Positions 1 through 9,935 are shown, numbered from the stretch's first letter. The stretch: 64,000 bases of DNA from Flavobacterium humidisoli (GCF_023272795.1 NZ_CP096829.1:2108001-2172000), one strand, 5' to 3'. Numbers and translations: made by a program. Notes: generated by a model not told the origin, from the sequence alone.

Positions 1-721
1 CGTTTACGAAATCTTTTTTCAAACCGCCGCCGTACCAAAGGTAACTGTCAACGTTTTGGCCTAAAAGAGTAACTTCTTTATAGCCTTTGTTCCATAAATC
101 CTGAATTTCGGCCATAATACTCTGTGGTTCACGGCTGCGTTCGCGTCCTCGTGTAAAAGGCACAACACAGAACGTACACATATTGTCACATCCGCGAGTG
201 ATTGAAACCAAAGCTGTAATTCCGTTACTCATCAGACGAACGGGTGAAATATCTCCGTATGTTTCTTCTTTTGATAAAATTACATTAATAGCGTCACGGC
301 CTTCTTCAACTTCTGCTAATAAATTCGGAAGATCTTTATAAGCATCTGGACCAACAACTAAGTCAACGATTTTTTCTTCTTCTAAAAATTGGCTTTTCAA
401 ACGTTCTGCCATACAGCCCAAAACGCCCACTTTCATTTTTGGATTGGTTCGTTTTACTGCATTGTATTTCTCAAGACGTTTACGAATAGTCTGTTCTGCT
501 TTATCTCTAATAGAGCAAGTGTTCACTAAAACCAAATCGGCTTCTTCTAGAACAGAAGTAGTGTTATAACCACCGTCAGACAAAATGGAAGCTACGACCT
601 CACTGTCCGAAAAATTCATCGCACAGCCGTAACTTTCTATAAATAGTTTTTTAGTATTCTCAGGTTTATTTTCTAAAACAAGACTTTCGCCTTGTTTGCT
701 TTCTTCAATAATCTTTTCCAT
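1..721 (-). CDS. miaB: tRNA-2-methylthio-N6-dimethylallyladenosine synthase MiaB, N-terminal part (runs off the window)
   Basis: Radical-SAM methylthiotransferase that adds a methylthio group to i6A37 of tRNAs reading UNN codons. Reading the minus strand from the ATG at 721, the N-terminal UPF0004/MTTase domain is visible ([15 protein letters not shown], then [15 protein letters not shown] and [11 protein letters not shown] supply the three cysteines of the auxiliary cluster), followed by the radical-SAM motif CDNMCTFC and [10 protein letters not shown]. About 240 codons lie inside the window; the rest of the SAM domain and the TRAM domain are beyond position 1. A good promoter lies just upstream (739-770). 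Identification is secure; only truncation by the window edge limits it. Confidence 0.95.
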   Translation of the reverse strand, partial: MEKIIEESKQGESLVLENKPENTKKLFIESYGCAMNFSDSEVVASILSDGGYNTTSVLEEADLVLVNTCSIRDKAEQTIRKRLEKYNAVKRTNPKMKVGVLGCMAERLKSQFLEEEKIVDLVVGPDAYKDLPNLLAEVEEGRDAINVILSKEETYGDISPVRLMSNGITALVSITRGCDNMCTFCVVPFTRGRERSREPQSIMAEIQDLWNKGYKEVTLLGQNVDSYLWYGGGLKKDFVN

Positions 722-738
722 TGTAAAAATTCAAAGTG

Positions 739-770
739 CAAAGATAGCGTAATTGAATCTAATATGACAA
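739..770 (-). promoter_or_regulatory. Bacteroidota-type promoter of miaB
   Basis: On the minus strand a TTG at 768-770 is followed after 21 bases by TATCTTTG (739-746), matching the Bacteroidota sigma-A pattern TTG-N17-23-TAnnTTTG. Transcription would start some 10 bases before the miaB ATG at 721, leaving a very short leader. Confidence 0.7.
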
Positions 771-799
771 GATGTCAGATAAAGAATTAACAATGTTTT

Positions 800-920
800 A
801 AAAATTTTAGATTGCAGATTTTAGATTGTAGATTATGGGTATTTTTCAATCGATATGTATCGTCGAAAAGTTTAAATTCATTAGCAAAAAAAATAAAATC
901 TAAATTTGCAATCTAAAAAT
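800..920. repeat. Extragenic palindromic repeat of the TAGATT/AATCTA type
   Basis: The 370-base gap between miaB and topA (722-1091) holds, besides the two promoters, an imperfect inverted repeat: TAGATTGCAGATTTTAGATT near 806-827 and its near reverse complement near 894-917. Similar short TAGATT-rich text recurs at 53340-53369 and 63160-63205, so this looks like a dispersed intergenic repeat family rather than a gene. No ORF is supported here. Confidence 0.5.
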
Positions 921-1065
921 AAAGGGATTTCTTGGTTAAAAATCACTAAAAGTTATACCTATATATATTATCGAGATTATTACAGATAAATCTGCAATTT
1001 TAAGTTTCATAATATCAAAATACCTCAAAAATGCATTCGTAAGGTTAATATTTAAAAAAAATAAA

Positions 1066-1073
1066 TACTTTTG
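1066..1073 (+). promoter_or_regulatory. -7 box of topA
   Basis: TACTTTTG matches TAnnTTTG. It overlaps the TTG codons that would extend topA upstream, so transcription should begin after them (about 1079-1082) and the ATG at 1092 is the start. No clear TTG -33 element is seen. Confidence 0.55.
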
Positions 1074-1091
1074 TTGCAGAAAAATAGAGCA

Positions 1092-3608
1092 ATGGCAAAG
1101 AATTTAGTAATAGTGGAGTCACCTGCAAAGGCGAAAACGATCGAGAAATTTCTTGGGAGTGATTTTCAGGTGGAGTCAAGTTATGGACACATAGCAGACT
1201 TACCATCAAAGGAAATAGGAGTAGATGTAGAAAATGGTTTTAAACCTAAATATGAAGTTTCTCCGGATAAAAAAGCCTTGGTAACGAAGCTGAAGTCACT
1301 TTCTAAAAATGCCGAAACGGTTTGGTTAGCATCCGATGAGGACCGCGAGGGAGAGGCTATTTCATGGCACTTGGCGGAAGAATTAAAGCTAGATAGAAAA
1401 AAGACCAAACGTATTGTTTTTCACGAGATTACAAAATCTGCGATCCTTAAGGCAATCGACAATCCAAGAGAAATTGATTATAATTTAGTAAACGCGCAAC
1501 AGGCACGTCGTGTTCTAGACCGTTTAGTGGGTTATGAATTATCTCCAGTTTTATGGAGAAAAATCAAAGGTGGACTTTCAGCTGGTCGTGTACAATCTGT
1601 TTCTGTACGTTTGATTGTAGAAAGAGAACGCGAAATTCAAAGTTTCAATGCCGTTGCAACCTATTCTATAGTTGCAGAATTTGTAAACGAAGCAGGAAAA
1701 GCTTTTAAAGCAAAACTTCCAAAAAACTTCAATACTAAAAAAGAAGCCGAAGATTTCTTAAATCAAAACATCGGTTCTAAATATAAGGTAGCAGATTTAG
1801 AAACTAAACCTACCAAAAAATCTCCAACAGCGCCTTTTACAACTTCTACATTGCAGCAAGAAGCAGCAAGAAAATTGTACTTGCCAGTTGGAATTACCAT
1901 GCAGTTAGCACAGCGTCTATACGAAGCCGGACTTATTACTTATATGAGAACCGACTCGGTAAACCTTTCTAAAGAAGCAATGGATGCTGCACAGGCAGAA
2001 ATTATTAAATCTTACGGAAAAGAATTTTCGAAACCGAGAGTTTTCGCTAATAAAAGTAAAGGAGCGCAAGAAGCGCACGAAGCAATTCGTCCGACTGATA
2101 TGTCTCGTCACACTGTAAATATTGACCGTGATCAAGCTCGCTTATACGATTTGATCTGGAAAAGAACTTTAGCTTCGCAAATGAGCGATGCGCAACTGGA
2201 AAGAACAAATGTAAAAATCGAAGCAGATAATCATAGCGAAATTTTTACAGCTTCTGGAGAAGTATTGCTTTTTGAAGGTTTCTTAAAAGTATATTTAGAA
2301 GGTCACGATGACGATGAAGAAGAGCAAGAAGGAATGCTTCCTGCTTTAAAAGTAAACGAAAAACTGGCGAATAGCTATATTACAGCCACAGAACGATATT
2401 CAAGACCGCCTGCACGTTACACTGAGGCATCTTTAGTTAAAAAATTAGAGGAACTTGGAATTGGTCGTCCATCTACATACGCGCCAACTATTTCGACAAT
2501 TATCAATAGAAATTACGTTGAAAAAGGAACTCTTGAAGGTGTAGAACGTAATTATACACAGCTTACTTTGCAAAATAGTAAAGTAGGAGAAAAGGTTCTG
2601 AAAGAAAATACAGGTTCTGATAAAGGAAAATTGGTTCCAACAGATATCGGAACTATTGTTACTGATTTCTTGGTAAAGAATTTTGGAAACATTTTAGATT
2701 ATAATTTTACTGCTAAAGTTGAACAGGACTTTGACGAAATTGCCGAAGGAAATATCGATTGGGCAAAAATGATGCAGGATTTCTACAACAAATTTCACCC
2801 AAATGTAAAAGAAGTTGAGGCAAATGCTGAACGTGAAAGCGGGGAAAGAATTTTAGGAAAAGATGCAGACGGAAGACAAGTTTCTGTTCGTTTAGGGAAA
2901 TTTGGGCCAATGGCGCAGATTGGAGAAGCAGATGATGAAGATAAAAAGTTTGCTAGCTTAATGGCAGACCAAAATATAGGAAACATTACACTTGAAGAAG
3001 CATTGAATTTATTCTTGCTTCCAAAAAGTTTAGGTGAATATAAAGGAGAAGAAGTAGAAGTGAGCAATGGCCGTTACGGTCCTTATGTTCGTCACGGAAG
3101 CGTTTTTATTTCATTGCCTAGAGGAGAAGATCCTTTAAGTGTTTCTAAAGAAAGAGCTCAGGAATTAATTGACGAAAAAGCACTTGCTGATGCGCCAATT
3201 GCAGTTTATAAGGGAGAAGCCGTGCAAAAAGGAGTGGGACGTTTTGGGCCATTCATTAAATGGAACGGACTTTTTGTAAATGTTAGCAAAAAATACAATT
3301 TTGATAATCTTTCTCAAGCTGATGTTGAAGAATTGATCGAAGATAAACTTCAGAAAAATATTGATAAGGTTGTTCATAATTGGGAAGAAGAAGGAATTGT
3401 AGTAGAAAAAGCCCGTTGGGGACGCTCTGTGATTCTGAAAGGAAAAATCAAAATTGAATTAAGTAAAGATGTTGATGCAACGAAATTGACATTGGCTCAA
3501 GTTCAAGAAATGATCGCAGCAAAAACACCAGCAAAGAAAACTGCTGCTAAAAAAACAACAACAGCTAAAAAAGCTCCAGCTAAAAAAACGGCTGCTAAAA
3601 AGAAATAA
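1092..3608 (+). CDS. topA: DNA topoisomerase I (type IA)
   Basis: Relaxes negative supercoils through single-strand passage. The protein (838 aa from ATG 1092) opens with the Toprim domain (KNLVIVESPAKAKTIEKFLG; acidic triad region SDEDREGEAISWHL), then the type IA core with catalytic Tyr284 in LITYMRTDSV, and C-terminal repeats carrying GRYGPYVRHG and GRFGPFIKW motifs. The last ~25 residues are a Lys/Ala/Thr-rich low-complexity tail (AAKKT/APAKKT repeats), probably DNA-binding. The in-frame TTG at 1071 is rejected as start because it lies inside the -7 box. The next gene follows after six bases, so co-transcription is likely. Confidence 0.97.
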   Translation: MAKNLVIVESPAKAKTIEKFLGSDFQVESSYGHIADLPSKEIGVDVENGFKPKYEVSPDKKALVTKLKSLSKNAETVWLASDEDREGEAISWHLAEELKLDRKKTKRIVFHEITKSAILKAIDNPREIDYNLVNAQQARRVLDRLVGYELSPVLWRKIKGGLSAGRVQSVSVRLIVEREREIQSFNAVATYSIVAEFVNEAGKAFKAKLPKNFNTKKEAEDFLNQNIGSKYKVADLETKPTKKSPTAPFTTSTLQQEAARKLYLPVGITMQLAQRLYEAGLITYMRTDSVNLSKEAMDAAQAEIIKSYGKEFSKPRVFANKSKGAQEAHEAIRPTDMSRHTVNIDRDQARLYDLIWKRTLASQMSDAQLERTNVKIEADNHSEIFTASGEVLLFEGFLKVYLEGHDDDEEEQEGMLPALKVNEKLANSYITATERYSRPPARYTEASLVKKLEELGIGRPSTYAPTISTIINRNYVEKGTLEGVERNYTQLTLQNSKVGEKVLKENTGSDKGKLVPTDIGTIVTDFLVKNFGNILDYNFTAKVEQDFDEIAEGNIDWAKMMQDFYNKFHPNVKEVEANAERESGERILGKDADGRQVSVRLGKFGPMAQIGEADDEDKKFASLMADQNIGNITLEEALNLFLLPKSLGEYKGEEVEVSNGRYGPYVRHGSVFISLPRGEDPLSVSKERAQELIDEKALADAPIAVYKGEAVQKGVGRFGPFIKWNGLFVNVSKKYNFDNLSQADVEELIEDKLQKNIDKVVHNWEEEGIVVEKARWGRSVILKGKIKIELSKDVDATKLTLAQVQEMIAAKTPAKKTAAKKTTTAKKAPAKKTAAKKK

Positions 3609-3614
3609 GTATAA

Positions 3615-4766
3615 ATGGAATTTGATTTTCTAGAACCAGTTAATGACGGAATTGTAAAATTCGTCGGCGCACTGTCTTCACAAGAGCTTGGAAGCAAAGT
3701 TGTCTTTCATACCCAAGATCAGTTTCCTGATATTGCACAGATTAATATTGCTATAATTGGTGTTTTAGAAGACCGTACCAATATCAATATGATCAACGAA
3801 GTTAATCTTACTGCTGTGCGTAAAAAGCTTTACGGAATGTTTCCTGGTAACTGGGATGCTTCAATTGCAGACTTAGGAGATATATTGGCGGGCGATTCTG
3901 TAGAGGATACTTATTATGCACTAAAGAAGGTTACGGCTACTTTAATTAAGAATAAAGTCATTCCTATAGTCCTGGGAGGTTCCCAAGATTTGACCTATGC
4001 TTTGTATCGTGCTTACGATGATTTAGAGCAAATGGTAAATTTGGTTGCAGTTGATAATAGATTTGATTTTGGTAAGGAAAATGAGTCAGTTTCGGCTAAT
4101 TCGTACTTGACCAAAATTATTATTGATGAGCCAAATAACCTTTTCAATTACTGTAATATAGGGTATCAGACCTATTATAATTCGCAAGAAGAAATTGACT
4201 TGATCGAAAAGTTATTCTTTGATGCATATCGATTGGGCGAAATTTCAAACAAAATCACTTTGGCTGAGCCGGTTTTTAGAGATGCGGACTTAGTTAGTAT
4301 TGATTTGAATTCTGTAAAGTCTTCTGCTTCAGCAAACATGGTTACTTTTGAGCCAAACGGATTTAATGGAAAAGAAATTTGTGCTTTAGCAAGATATGCT
4401 GGTATTAGTGATAAAGTTTCTTCATTTGGAATATTTAATCACAACAGTACAACGGCGGAGTCGGCTATTATTGCACAGATTGTTTGGTATTTTATTGAAG
4501 GCTATCATTATCGCTCAAAAGAATATCCATTTGGAAGCCGAGCAAACTACTTAAAGTATATAGTTCCGCTGGATGATGAAGAATTGATATTCTATAAAAG
4601 TGATAAAACGGATCGTTGGTGGATTGAAATTCCATTCGAATCAAACGGCAACAATAAATTGAAAAGAAATACGTTATTACCCTGTTCTTACGACGAATAT
4701 TTGTCGGCTTGCAATCAAGAATTGCCAGAAAGATGGTGGAAAGCGCAACGAAAAAATGCTTTATAG
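3615..4766 (+). CDS. Arginase/formimidoylglutamase-fold protein with altered metal-binding motifs
   Basis: Flavobacterial protein of the ureohydrolase (arginase) family, 383 aa, starting six bases after topA. The family landmarks are recognisable but changed: the GGDHS motif appears as GGSQD (~residue 119), DAHxD as DNRFD (~144) and SxDxD as SIDLN (~228). In true arginases those His/Asp residues bind the Mn pair, so a normal hydrolase mechanism looks unlikely. Annotation pipelines often call it formimidoylglutamase, but no hut genes are nearby; its neighbours are topA and the gliding operon. Fold assignment is fairly firm, function unknown. Confidence 0.75.
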   Translation: MEFDFLEPVNDGIVKFVGALSSQELGSKVVFHTQDQFPDIAQINIAIIGVLEDRTNINMINEVNLTAVRKKLYGMFPGNWDASIADLGDILAGDSVEDTYYALKKVTATLIKNKVIPIVLGGSQDLTYALYRAYDDLEQMVNLVAVDNRFDFGKENESVSANSYLTKIIIDEPNNLFNYCNIGYQTYYNSQEEIDLIEKLFFDAYRLGEISNKITLAEPVFRDADLVSIDLNSVKSSASANMVTFEPNGFNGKEICALARYAGISDKVSSFGIFNHNSTTAESAIIAQIVWYFIEGYHYRSKEYPFGSRANYLKYIVPLDDEELIFYKSDKTDRWWIEIPFESNGNNKLKRNTLLPCSYDEYLSACNQELPERWWKAQRKNAL

Positions 4767-5029
4767 TTCGAAAATTTAAGCGAAATCTTGAATTTTTAAA
4801 ACTTGTTTAAAATAGTTAAAATTAATTAGTAAGAAAATACGTATAATACATAAAAATTAACGTTTTACATCGATTTTTTTAGAACAGTTTATCGATAAAA
4901 TATTTTTTTTTTATTTTATTTAACATTATTTTTGAACGGTAAAATAAATTCGCAAGTAGTATTGTTTTTTAGATAAATAATAAATACGTTTACGGACTTT
5001 TAATAATGAATAGATAATCCCAAATTTAT

Positions 5030-6424
5030 ATGAAGAAGTTTATTGCATTTGCAGCAATGTTAACACTAGTAATCGGCTGTGGTAAGTCAGGTGACAAAGG
5101 TGAATTAGTTGGTGTTACAGGAGGGAAATGGCATCCCGAGAAGCCTTATGGAATGACATTAGTTCCGGGCGGATCTTTTATTATGGGTAAATCAGATGCT
5201 GATTTAGCTAACGTAGAAGATGCTCCAACTAAAACTGTAACCGTGCGTTCATTCTATATGGATGAAACAGAAATTACAAATAGTGAATATCGTCAATTCG
5301 TAGAATGGGTGAAAGATTCTACAATGAGAGTTCGTTTAGCAATTTTAGCAGATGAAACTGGACAGAAAGCTACTGATGGAAAAGGTAAAAAAGGCGGAAG
5401 CATTGCTGATTACGCTTTTAATGATTCTGATCCAGAAAAAATGACAGCTTATGATAAATATATGTATGACAACTACTATAGTGTTGGTACTAAAGATGAT
5501 CCATATGCTGGAAGAAAATTAAACAGAAAAGTTAAGTTAATTAAAGATACAAAAGCATATCCAGATGAGTATTACGCTGAAGTAATGGATTCTATGTATT
5601 TGCCAATTGAAGAATCATACAATGGTTTAAGAACAATTGATGTAAATAAATTGAAATTCCGTTATTCTTGGATGGATATTCAAGCTGCTGCAAAAGCTAA
5701 AGTTGGAAAAAGAAGTGACTTCGTAAAAACAGAACAGGTAAATGTTTATCCTGATACTGCAGTTTGGATTAAAGACTTCGCTTACTCATATAATGAGCCA
5801 ATGCATAACGATTATTTTTGGCACAAAGCTTATGGAGATTATCCTGTAGTTGGTGTTACTTGGAAACAAGCTAAAGCATTCTGCGCTTGGAGAACTTTAA
5901 ACAAAAACAGTTATATTAAATCTAAGAAAAAAGGGCGTGATCTTGTAAACTCTTTCAGATTACCAACTGAGGCAGAGTGGGAGTACGCTGCTAGAGGAGG
6001 TCTGGAATCTGCTACTTATCCTTGGGGAGGTCCTTATACTAAAAGTGATAGAGGTTGTTTCTTAGCAAACTTTAAACCAAGTAGAGGAGATTATGCAGCA
6101 GACGAAGCTTTATATACAGTAGAAGCAAAATCATATGACGTAAATGGTTACGGATTATACAATATGGCAGGAAACGTTTCAGAATGGACGGATTCAGCTT
6201 ACAATCCAAATGCTTACGAATATGTTTCTACAATGAATCCAAACGTAATTGATGGTAAAAACCAAAGAAAAGTGGTTCGTGGAGGTTCTTGGAAAGACGT
6301 TGCTTATTTCCTACAGGTAAGTACTCGTGACCACGAATATGCTGATTCTGCTAGAAGTTATATCGGATTCAGAACTGTACAAGATTACATGGGTACTCAA
6401 GTTACAGGAAACAGAAAAAAGTAA
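5030..6424 (+). CDS. gldK: T9SS/gliding lipoprotein GldK
   Basis: Outer-membrane lipoprotein that forms the periplasmic ring of the type IX secretion system with GldN. Signal peptide with lipobox LVIGC (Cys17). Most of the 464 aa is an FGE-sulfatase-like domain: MTLVPGGSFIMG near the start, RLPTEAEWEYAARGG in the middle, YNMAGNVSEWTDSA and VVRGGSWKD towards the end. First gene of the gldKLMNO run. A TATTTTTG -7-like box sits at 4927-4934 in the 263-base upstream gap, suggesting a leader of almost 90 bases. Length and order match F. johnsoniae as I know it. Confidence 0.97.
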   Translation: MKKFIAFAAMLTLVIGCGKSGDKGELVGVTGGKWHPEKPYGMTLVPGGSFIMGKSDADLANVEDAPTKTVTVRSFYMDETEITNSEYRQFVEWVKDSTMRVRLAILADETGQKATDGKGKKGGSIADYAFNDSDPEKMTAYDKYMYDNYYSVGTKDDPYAGRKLNRKVKLIKDTKAYPDEYYAEVMDSMYLPIEESYNGLRTIDVNKLKFRYSWMDIQAAAKAKVGKRSDFVKTEQVNVYPDTAVWIKDFAYSYNEPMHNDYFWHKAYGDYPVVGVTWKQAKAFCAWRTLNKNSYIKSKKKGRDLVNSFRLPTEAEWEYAARGGLESATYPWGGPYTKSDRGCFLANFKPSRGDYAADEALYTVEAKSYDVNGYGLYNMAGNVSEWTDSAYNPNAYEYVSTMNPNVIDGKNQRKVVRGGSWKDVAYFLQVSTRDHEYADSARSYIGFRTVQDYMGTQVTGNRKK

Positions 6425-6480
6425 TTTTATAATTTTATCAATATCCAACAAATCTATTTTAAACCTAAAAAAAAAGTATT

Positions 6481-7128
6481 ATGGCATTATTAAGTAAAAA
6501 AGCAATGAATTTCGCTTATGGTATGGGAGCGGCAGTGGTAATCGTTGGAGCGTTATTCAAAATTACTCACTTTGAGATTGGACCTTTAACAGGTACAGTT
6601 ATGCTTTCAGTAGGATTAGTTACTGAGGCGTTAATTTTTGCGCTTTCTGCTTTCGAACCAGTTGAAGAAGAACTAGATTGGACTCTAGTTTATCCAGAAT
6701 TAGCTAATGGACAAGCAAGAGAGAAAAAAGCTAAACCTGAATCTGCAACTGATGCTCAAGGATTATTATCTCAAAAATTAGACACATTATTAAAAGAAGC
6801 TAAAATTGACGGTGAATTAATGTCAAGTTTAGGAAACAGCATCAAAAATTTCGAATCTGCTGCTAAAGGAATTGCTCCAACTGTAGATTCAATCGCTGGA
6901 CAAAAGAAATATTCTGATGAATTAACTTTGGCTGCTACTCAAATGGAATCATTAAACAGTTTGTACAAAGTACAATTGGAAAGTGCTTCTAGAAATGCTG
7001 AGGCTAACAAAGAAATCGCTGAAAACGCTTCTAAATTAAAAGAGCAAATGGCTTCTATGACAGCAAACATTGCTTCTTTAAACAGCGTTTACGGTGGTAT
7101 GCTTTCTGCAATGAGTAACAAAGGATAA
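6481..7128 (+). CDS. gldL: T9SS/gliding motor protein GldL
   Basis: Inner-membrane stator of the proton-driven GldLM motor that powers T9SS export and gliding. The N-terminus contains two transmembrane helices (about residues 11-28 and 36-56). The residues known to matter in the F. johnsoniae motor can be read: Tyr13, Lys27, His30 and the intramembrane Glu49 in LVTEALIFAL. The cytoplasmic remainder to residue 215 is Ala/Lys/Glu-rich and probably helical. Spacing to gldK is 56 bases and to gldM 51 bases, consistent with one operon. Confidence 0.97.
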   Translation: MALLSKKAMNFAYGMGAAVVIVGALFKITHFEIGPLTGTVMLSVGLVTEALIFALSAFEPVEEELDWTLVYPELANGQAREKKAKPESATDAQGLLSQKLDTLLKEAKIDGELMSSLGNSIKNFESAAKGIAPTVDSIAGQKKYSDELTLAATQMESLNSLYKVQLESASRNAEANKEIAENASKLKEQMASMTANIASLNSVYGGMLSAMSNKG

Positions 7129-7179
7129 TTAGTTTTTAACTAAATATTAAATTTATTAATAAGAACTAATTAAAGAAAA

Positions 7180-8721
7180 ATGGCAGGAGGAAAATTAACC
7201 CCTAGACAGAAGATGATTAACCTGATGTACCTGGTTTTCATCGCAATGTTAGCAATGAACGTATCAAAAGAAGTAATTTCTGCTTTTGGTTTGATGAATG
7301 AAAAATTCGAAGGTGCAAACACTAGTTTTATAGAGTCAAACGCTGGTTTATTAAGCTCTTTAGATCAAAAAGCTGCTGAAGCAAAAGGAGAATTTGCTAT
7401 TGCTGCAGTAACAGCTCACAAAGTTGAAACAATTACAAAAGATTTTTATGATTATATAGCTACTCTAAAAGCTCAGGCAGTTAAAGGTTTCGAAGTTGAT
7501 AAAGCAACAGGAAAAATGCCTTACGAGTCTATGGATAGAGGAGATAATATCGACGACTGGTTTACAGGAGACGGTTACACTAAAAAAGGTAACGAAATTA
7601 TATCTAAAATCGAAAAATATAAAGCTGATATCAAAGCTGCTTTAGGAACAGACAAAAAATACGCATCAATTATTGCTGAGGTTGAAAAGAAATTTGATGT
7701 TTCTGATGTTAAAAACAAAGAAGGAATTAAAGAAAAATACTTAGCGTACCACTTTAAAGGATTCCCTGCAATTGCTACAGCCGCAAAACTTTCAGCTTGG
7801 CAGAATGACGTTAAAAAAGTTGAAACAGACGTTTACAATAGTGCTTTAGGTAAAGCTGCAGTTGCTGCTGCTTCTTACAGTAACTACCAAGCGATCGTTG
7901 TTTTAGATAAAAATGCTTATTTCCAAGGAGAAAAAGTTACAGGTAAAGTTGTTTTAGGTCGTTATGATGAAAATACTACACCAACTTCTTTCCAAGGTCC
8001 AGGACAAATCGTAAACGGACAAGCTGTTATCTCTTTAACTGCAGGTGGAGTTGGAGAACAAGACATTAACGGACAATTTACTTTCTTAGAGGATGGAAAA
8101 AATATTCCTTTAAAATTCTCTGGAAAATATGTAGTAGTTCCAAGACCAAACGCAGCTACAATTTCTGCAGACAAAATGAATGTTGTGTATAGAGGAGTTG
8201 TTAACCCAATCTCTGTATCTTTTGCAGGAGTTGATGCTAACAAAATTGTTGCTAGTGCTCCAGGTTTAGCTTCTGCTGGAAAACCAGGAAAATATAACAT
8301 GAGCCCAGGTCAAGGTACTGAAACTACAATCTCTGTAACTGGTACATTGCCAAACGGTGATAAAGTAACAGATAAGAAAACATTCAGAATTAAAGGTATT
8401 CCTGGTCCAACAGGAACAATTAGAGGTGAGATGGGGGTTGTTAAAGGTCCTAAATCTAACTTAGAGATTGCTACTATTGGTGCAAAACTTCTTGATTTTG
8501 ATTTTGAAGTTGGTTTAGATGTTGTTGGATTCAATATGAAAATTGCTGGACAACCTACAGTTGTTGTTACAGGAAACAAAATGAATGCACAATGTAAACA
8601 AGTACTTTCAAGAGCAGGTAAAGGAGACCAAGTTACTATTTCTGAAATTAAAACTAAACTTGTTGGAGCTGGTAGTTATTTATTACCAAGAACTGCTCCT
8701 GTAATTTACGAAATACAATAA
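7180..8721 (+). CDS. gldM: T9SS/gliding motor shaft protein GldM
   Basis: Single-span inner-membrane protein whose large periplasmic part transmits motion from the GldL stator to the GldKN ring. One TM helix near the N-terminus (MINLMYLVFIAMLAMNVSKE), a helical domain to about residue 220, then beta-rich immunoglobulin-like domains to residue 513 with the typical ATISADKMNVVYRGVVNPIS segment. Length equals the F. johnsoniae protein. It lies between gldL and gldN with short gaps and no terminator. Confidence 0.97.
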   Translation: MAGGKLTPRQKMINLMYLVFIAMLAMNVSKEVISAFGLMNEKFEGANTSFIESNAGLLSSLDQKAAEAKGEFAIAAVTAHKVETITKDFYDYIATLKAQAVKGFEVDKATGKMPYESMDRGDNIDDWFTGDGYTKKGNEIISKIEKYKADIKAALGTDKKYASIIAEVEKKFDVSDVKNKEGIKEKYLAYHFKGFPAIATAAKLSAWQNDVKKVETDVYNSALGKAAVAAASYSNYQAIVVLDKNAYFQGEKVTGKVVLGRYDENTTPTSFQGPGQIVNGQAVISLTAGGVGEQDINGQFTFLEDGKNIPLKFSGKYVVVPRPNAATISADKMNVVYRGVVNPISVSFAGVDANKIVASAPGLASAGKPGKYNMSPGQGTETTISVTGTLPNGDKVTDKKTFRIKGIPGPTGTIRGEMGVVKGPKSNLEIATIGAKLLDFDFEVGLDVVGFNMKIAGQPTVVVTGNKMNAQCKQVLSRAGKGDQVTISEIKTKLVGAGSYLLPRTAPVIYEIQ

Positions 8722-8765
8722 TAAAGTAGTGTAAGCTACATTCAATATCTTATAACGATACCACG

Positions 8766-9755
8766 ATGAAAGTAAGAAATTTTTTAATAGCTATTGTTTC
8801 TATCGCTGGAGGTTTTGCTTCTAATGCGCAATCTAATTTGCTAAACGCTAAAACTCCTGCTCAGATTGGACTTAAAACTCCAGCTCAATTAATATCTGAT
8901 AATGATAAGCCATTGGCTTATGGTTATGTAGATGATAGAGACATCTTGATGGGAAAAACAACATGGGAGATCATTGATTTAAATGAAAAAATCAACTTTC
9001 CATTATATTTTCCGGTAGATACAGCTAATATTGGTCCTAACAGACGTTCTCTTTATGACGTTTTAACTAAAGCTATTAAAGGTGGAAAAGTTACTGAAGT
9101 TTATACTGATAGTTATTTCAATACTAAAAAATCTATGAAGGACATCGAGGGCTCATTATCTCGTATTGATACAACAGATGCAGGTAGAGAGTTAATTAAC
9201 CAATATCCAGATGACTACAAATCACGTGTTGTGAAGAAAAAAGTAGTTTCAGGTAAAGGTAAAAATAAATCAGTTTCTTATGTTGAAGAGACAGTTGGAC
9301 CAACAAGAACTGTTCCTGCTGAATATATCTTAAAACAAGATCTTACTGCTGCAGATGTTACTCAGTATAAAATTAAAGGATATTGGTATTTTGATAAGCG
9401 TCAAAGTGAATTAAAGTATCGTTTACTAGGAATTTGTCCTGTAACTCCTGACGTTTATACAATGAATAGTGATGAAAAGGATTATATTGAATTGTTTTGG
9501 GTATTCTTCCCAAATGCCAGAGAAGCATTGCATGAAGCAAAAGCGTTCAATGACAACAACTCAGCTCTTCCAATCTCATTTGATCAGATTTTAAATTCAA
9601 GACGTTTTAATGCGGTTGTTTACAAAGAAGAAAACCTTTATGGAGACAGAGCAATTAGCGATTATATGAAAGACAACGCACAAAATCAGTTGTTGGAATC
9701 TGAAAGAGTGAAAGAAAAAATTCGCAACTTCGAGCAAGATATGTGGAACTACTAA
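8766..9755 (+). CDS. gldN: T9SS/gliding protein GldN
   Basis: Periplasmic partner of GldK in the T9SS ring. Signal peptide MKVRNFLIAIVSIAGGFASNAQ, then the GldN domain with DDRDILMGKTTWEIIDLNEKI, YDVLTKAIK and LLGICPVTPDVY. 329 aa. A strong terminator follows directly (9780-9816), so gldKLMN probably ends here as a transcript. Its closest relative is the adjacent gldO, differing at scattered positions only. Confidence 0.96.
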   Translation: MKVRNFLIAIVSIAGGFASNAQSNLLNAKTPAQIGLKTPAQLISDNDKPLAYGYVDDRDILMGKTTWEIIDLNEKINFPLYFPVDTANIGPNRRSLYDVLTKAIKGGKVTEVYTDSYFNTKKSMKDIEGSLSRIDTTDAGRELINQYPDDYKSRVVKKKVVSGKGKNKSVSYVEETVGPTRTVPAEYILKQDLTAADVTQYKIKGYWYFDKRQSELKYRLLGICPVTPDVYTMNSDEKDYIELFWVFFPNAREALHEAKAFNDNNSALPISFDQILNSRRFNAVVYKEENLYGDRAISDYMKDNAQNQLLESERVKEKIRNFEQDMWNY

Positions 9756-9779
9756 GTTGATACATAGCATGATAATTAA

Positions 9780-9816
9780 AAAACTCTTACTACCTTTGTA
9801 GTAAGAGTTTTTTTTA
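9780..9816 (+). terminator. Rho-independent terminator after gldN
   Basis: Perfect stem AAACTCTTACTAC / GTAGTAAGAGTTT around a CTTT loop, followed by a T run. An almost identical hairpin follows gldO. Confidence 0.9.
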
Positions 9817-9935
9817 TGTCAATATAGTAATACAAGCTGTCTAATATAGGTTAGGTATATTATTTTATATTTATGTAAGAAAAATAACAATATTTGTAAT
9901 AAAATTTCGTTTAATGTCTTGTAAAAATTATCATT

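Noticed and set aside
1071..1091. Upstream TTG start for topA
   Set aside because: The codons lie in and just after the TAnnTTTG box, so they would be upstream of or at the transcription start; the family begins at ATG 1092.
3615..4766. Functional formimidoylglutamase of a histidine pathway
   Set aside because: No hut genes are near and the metal-binding motifs are changed.
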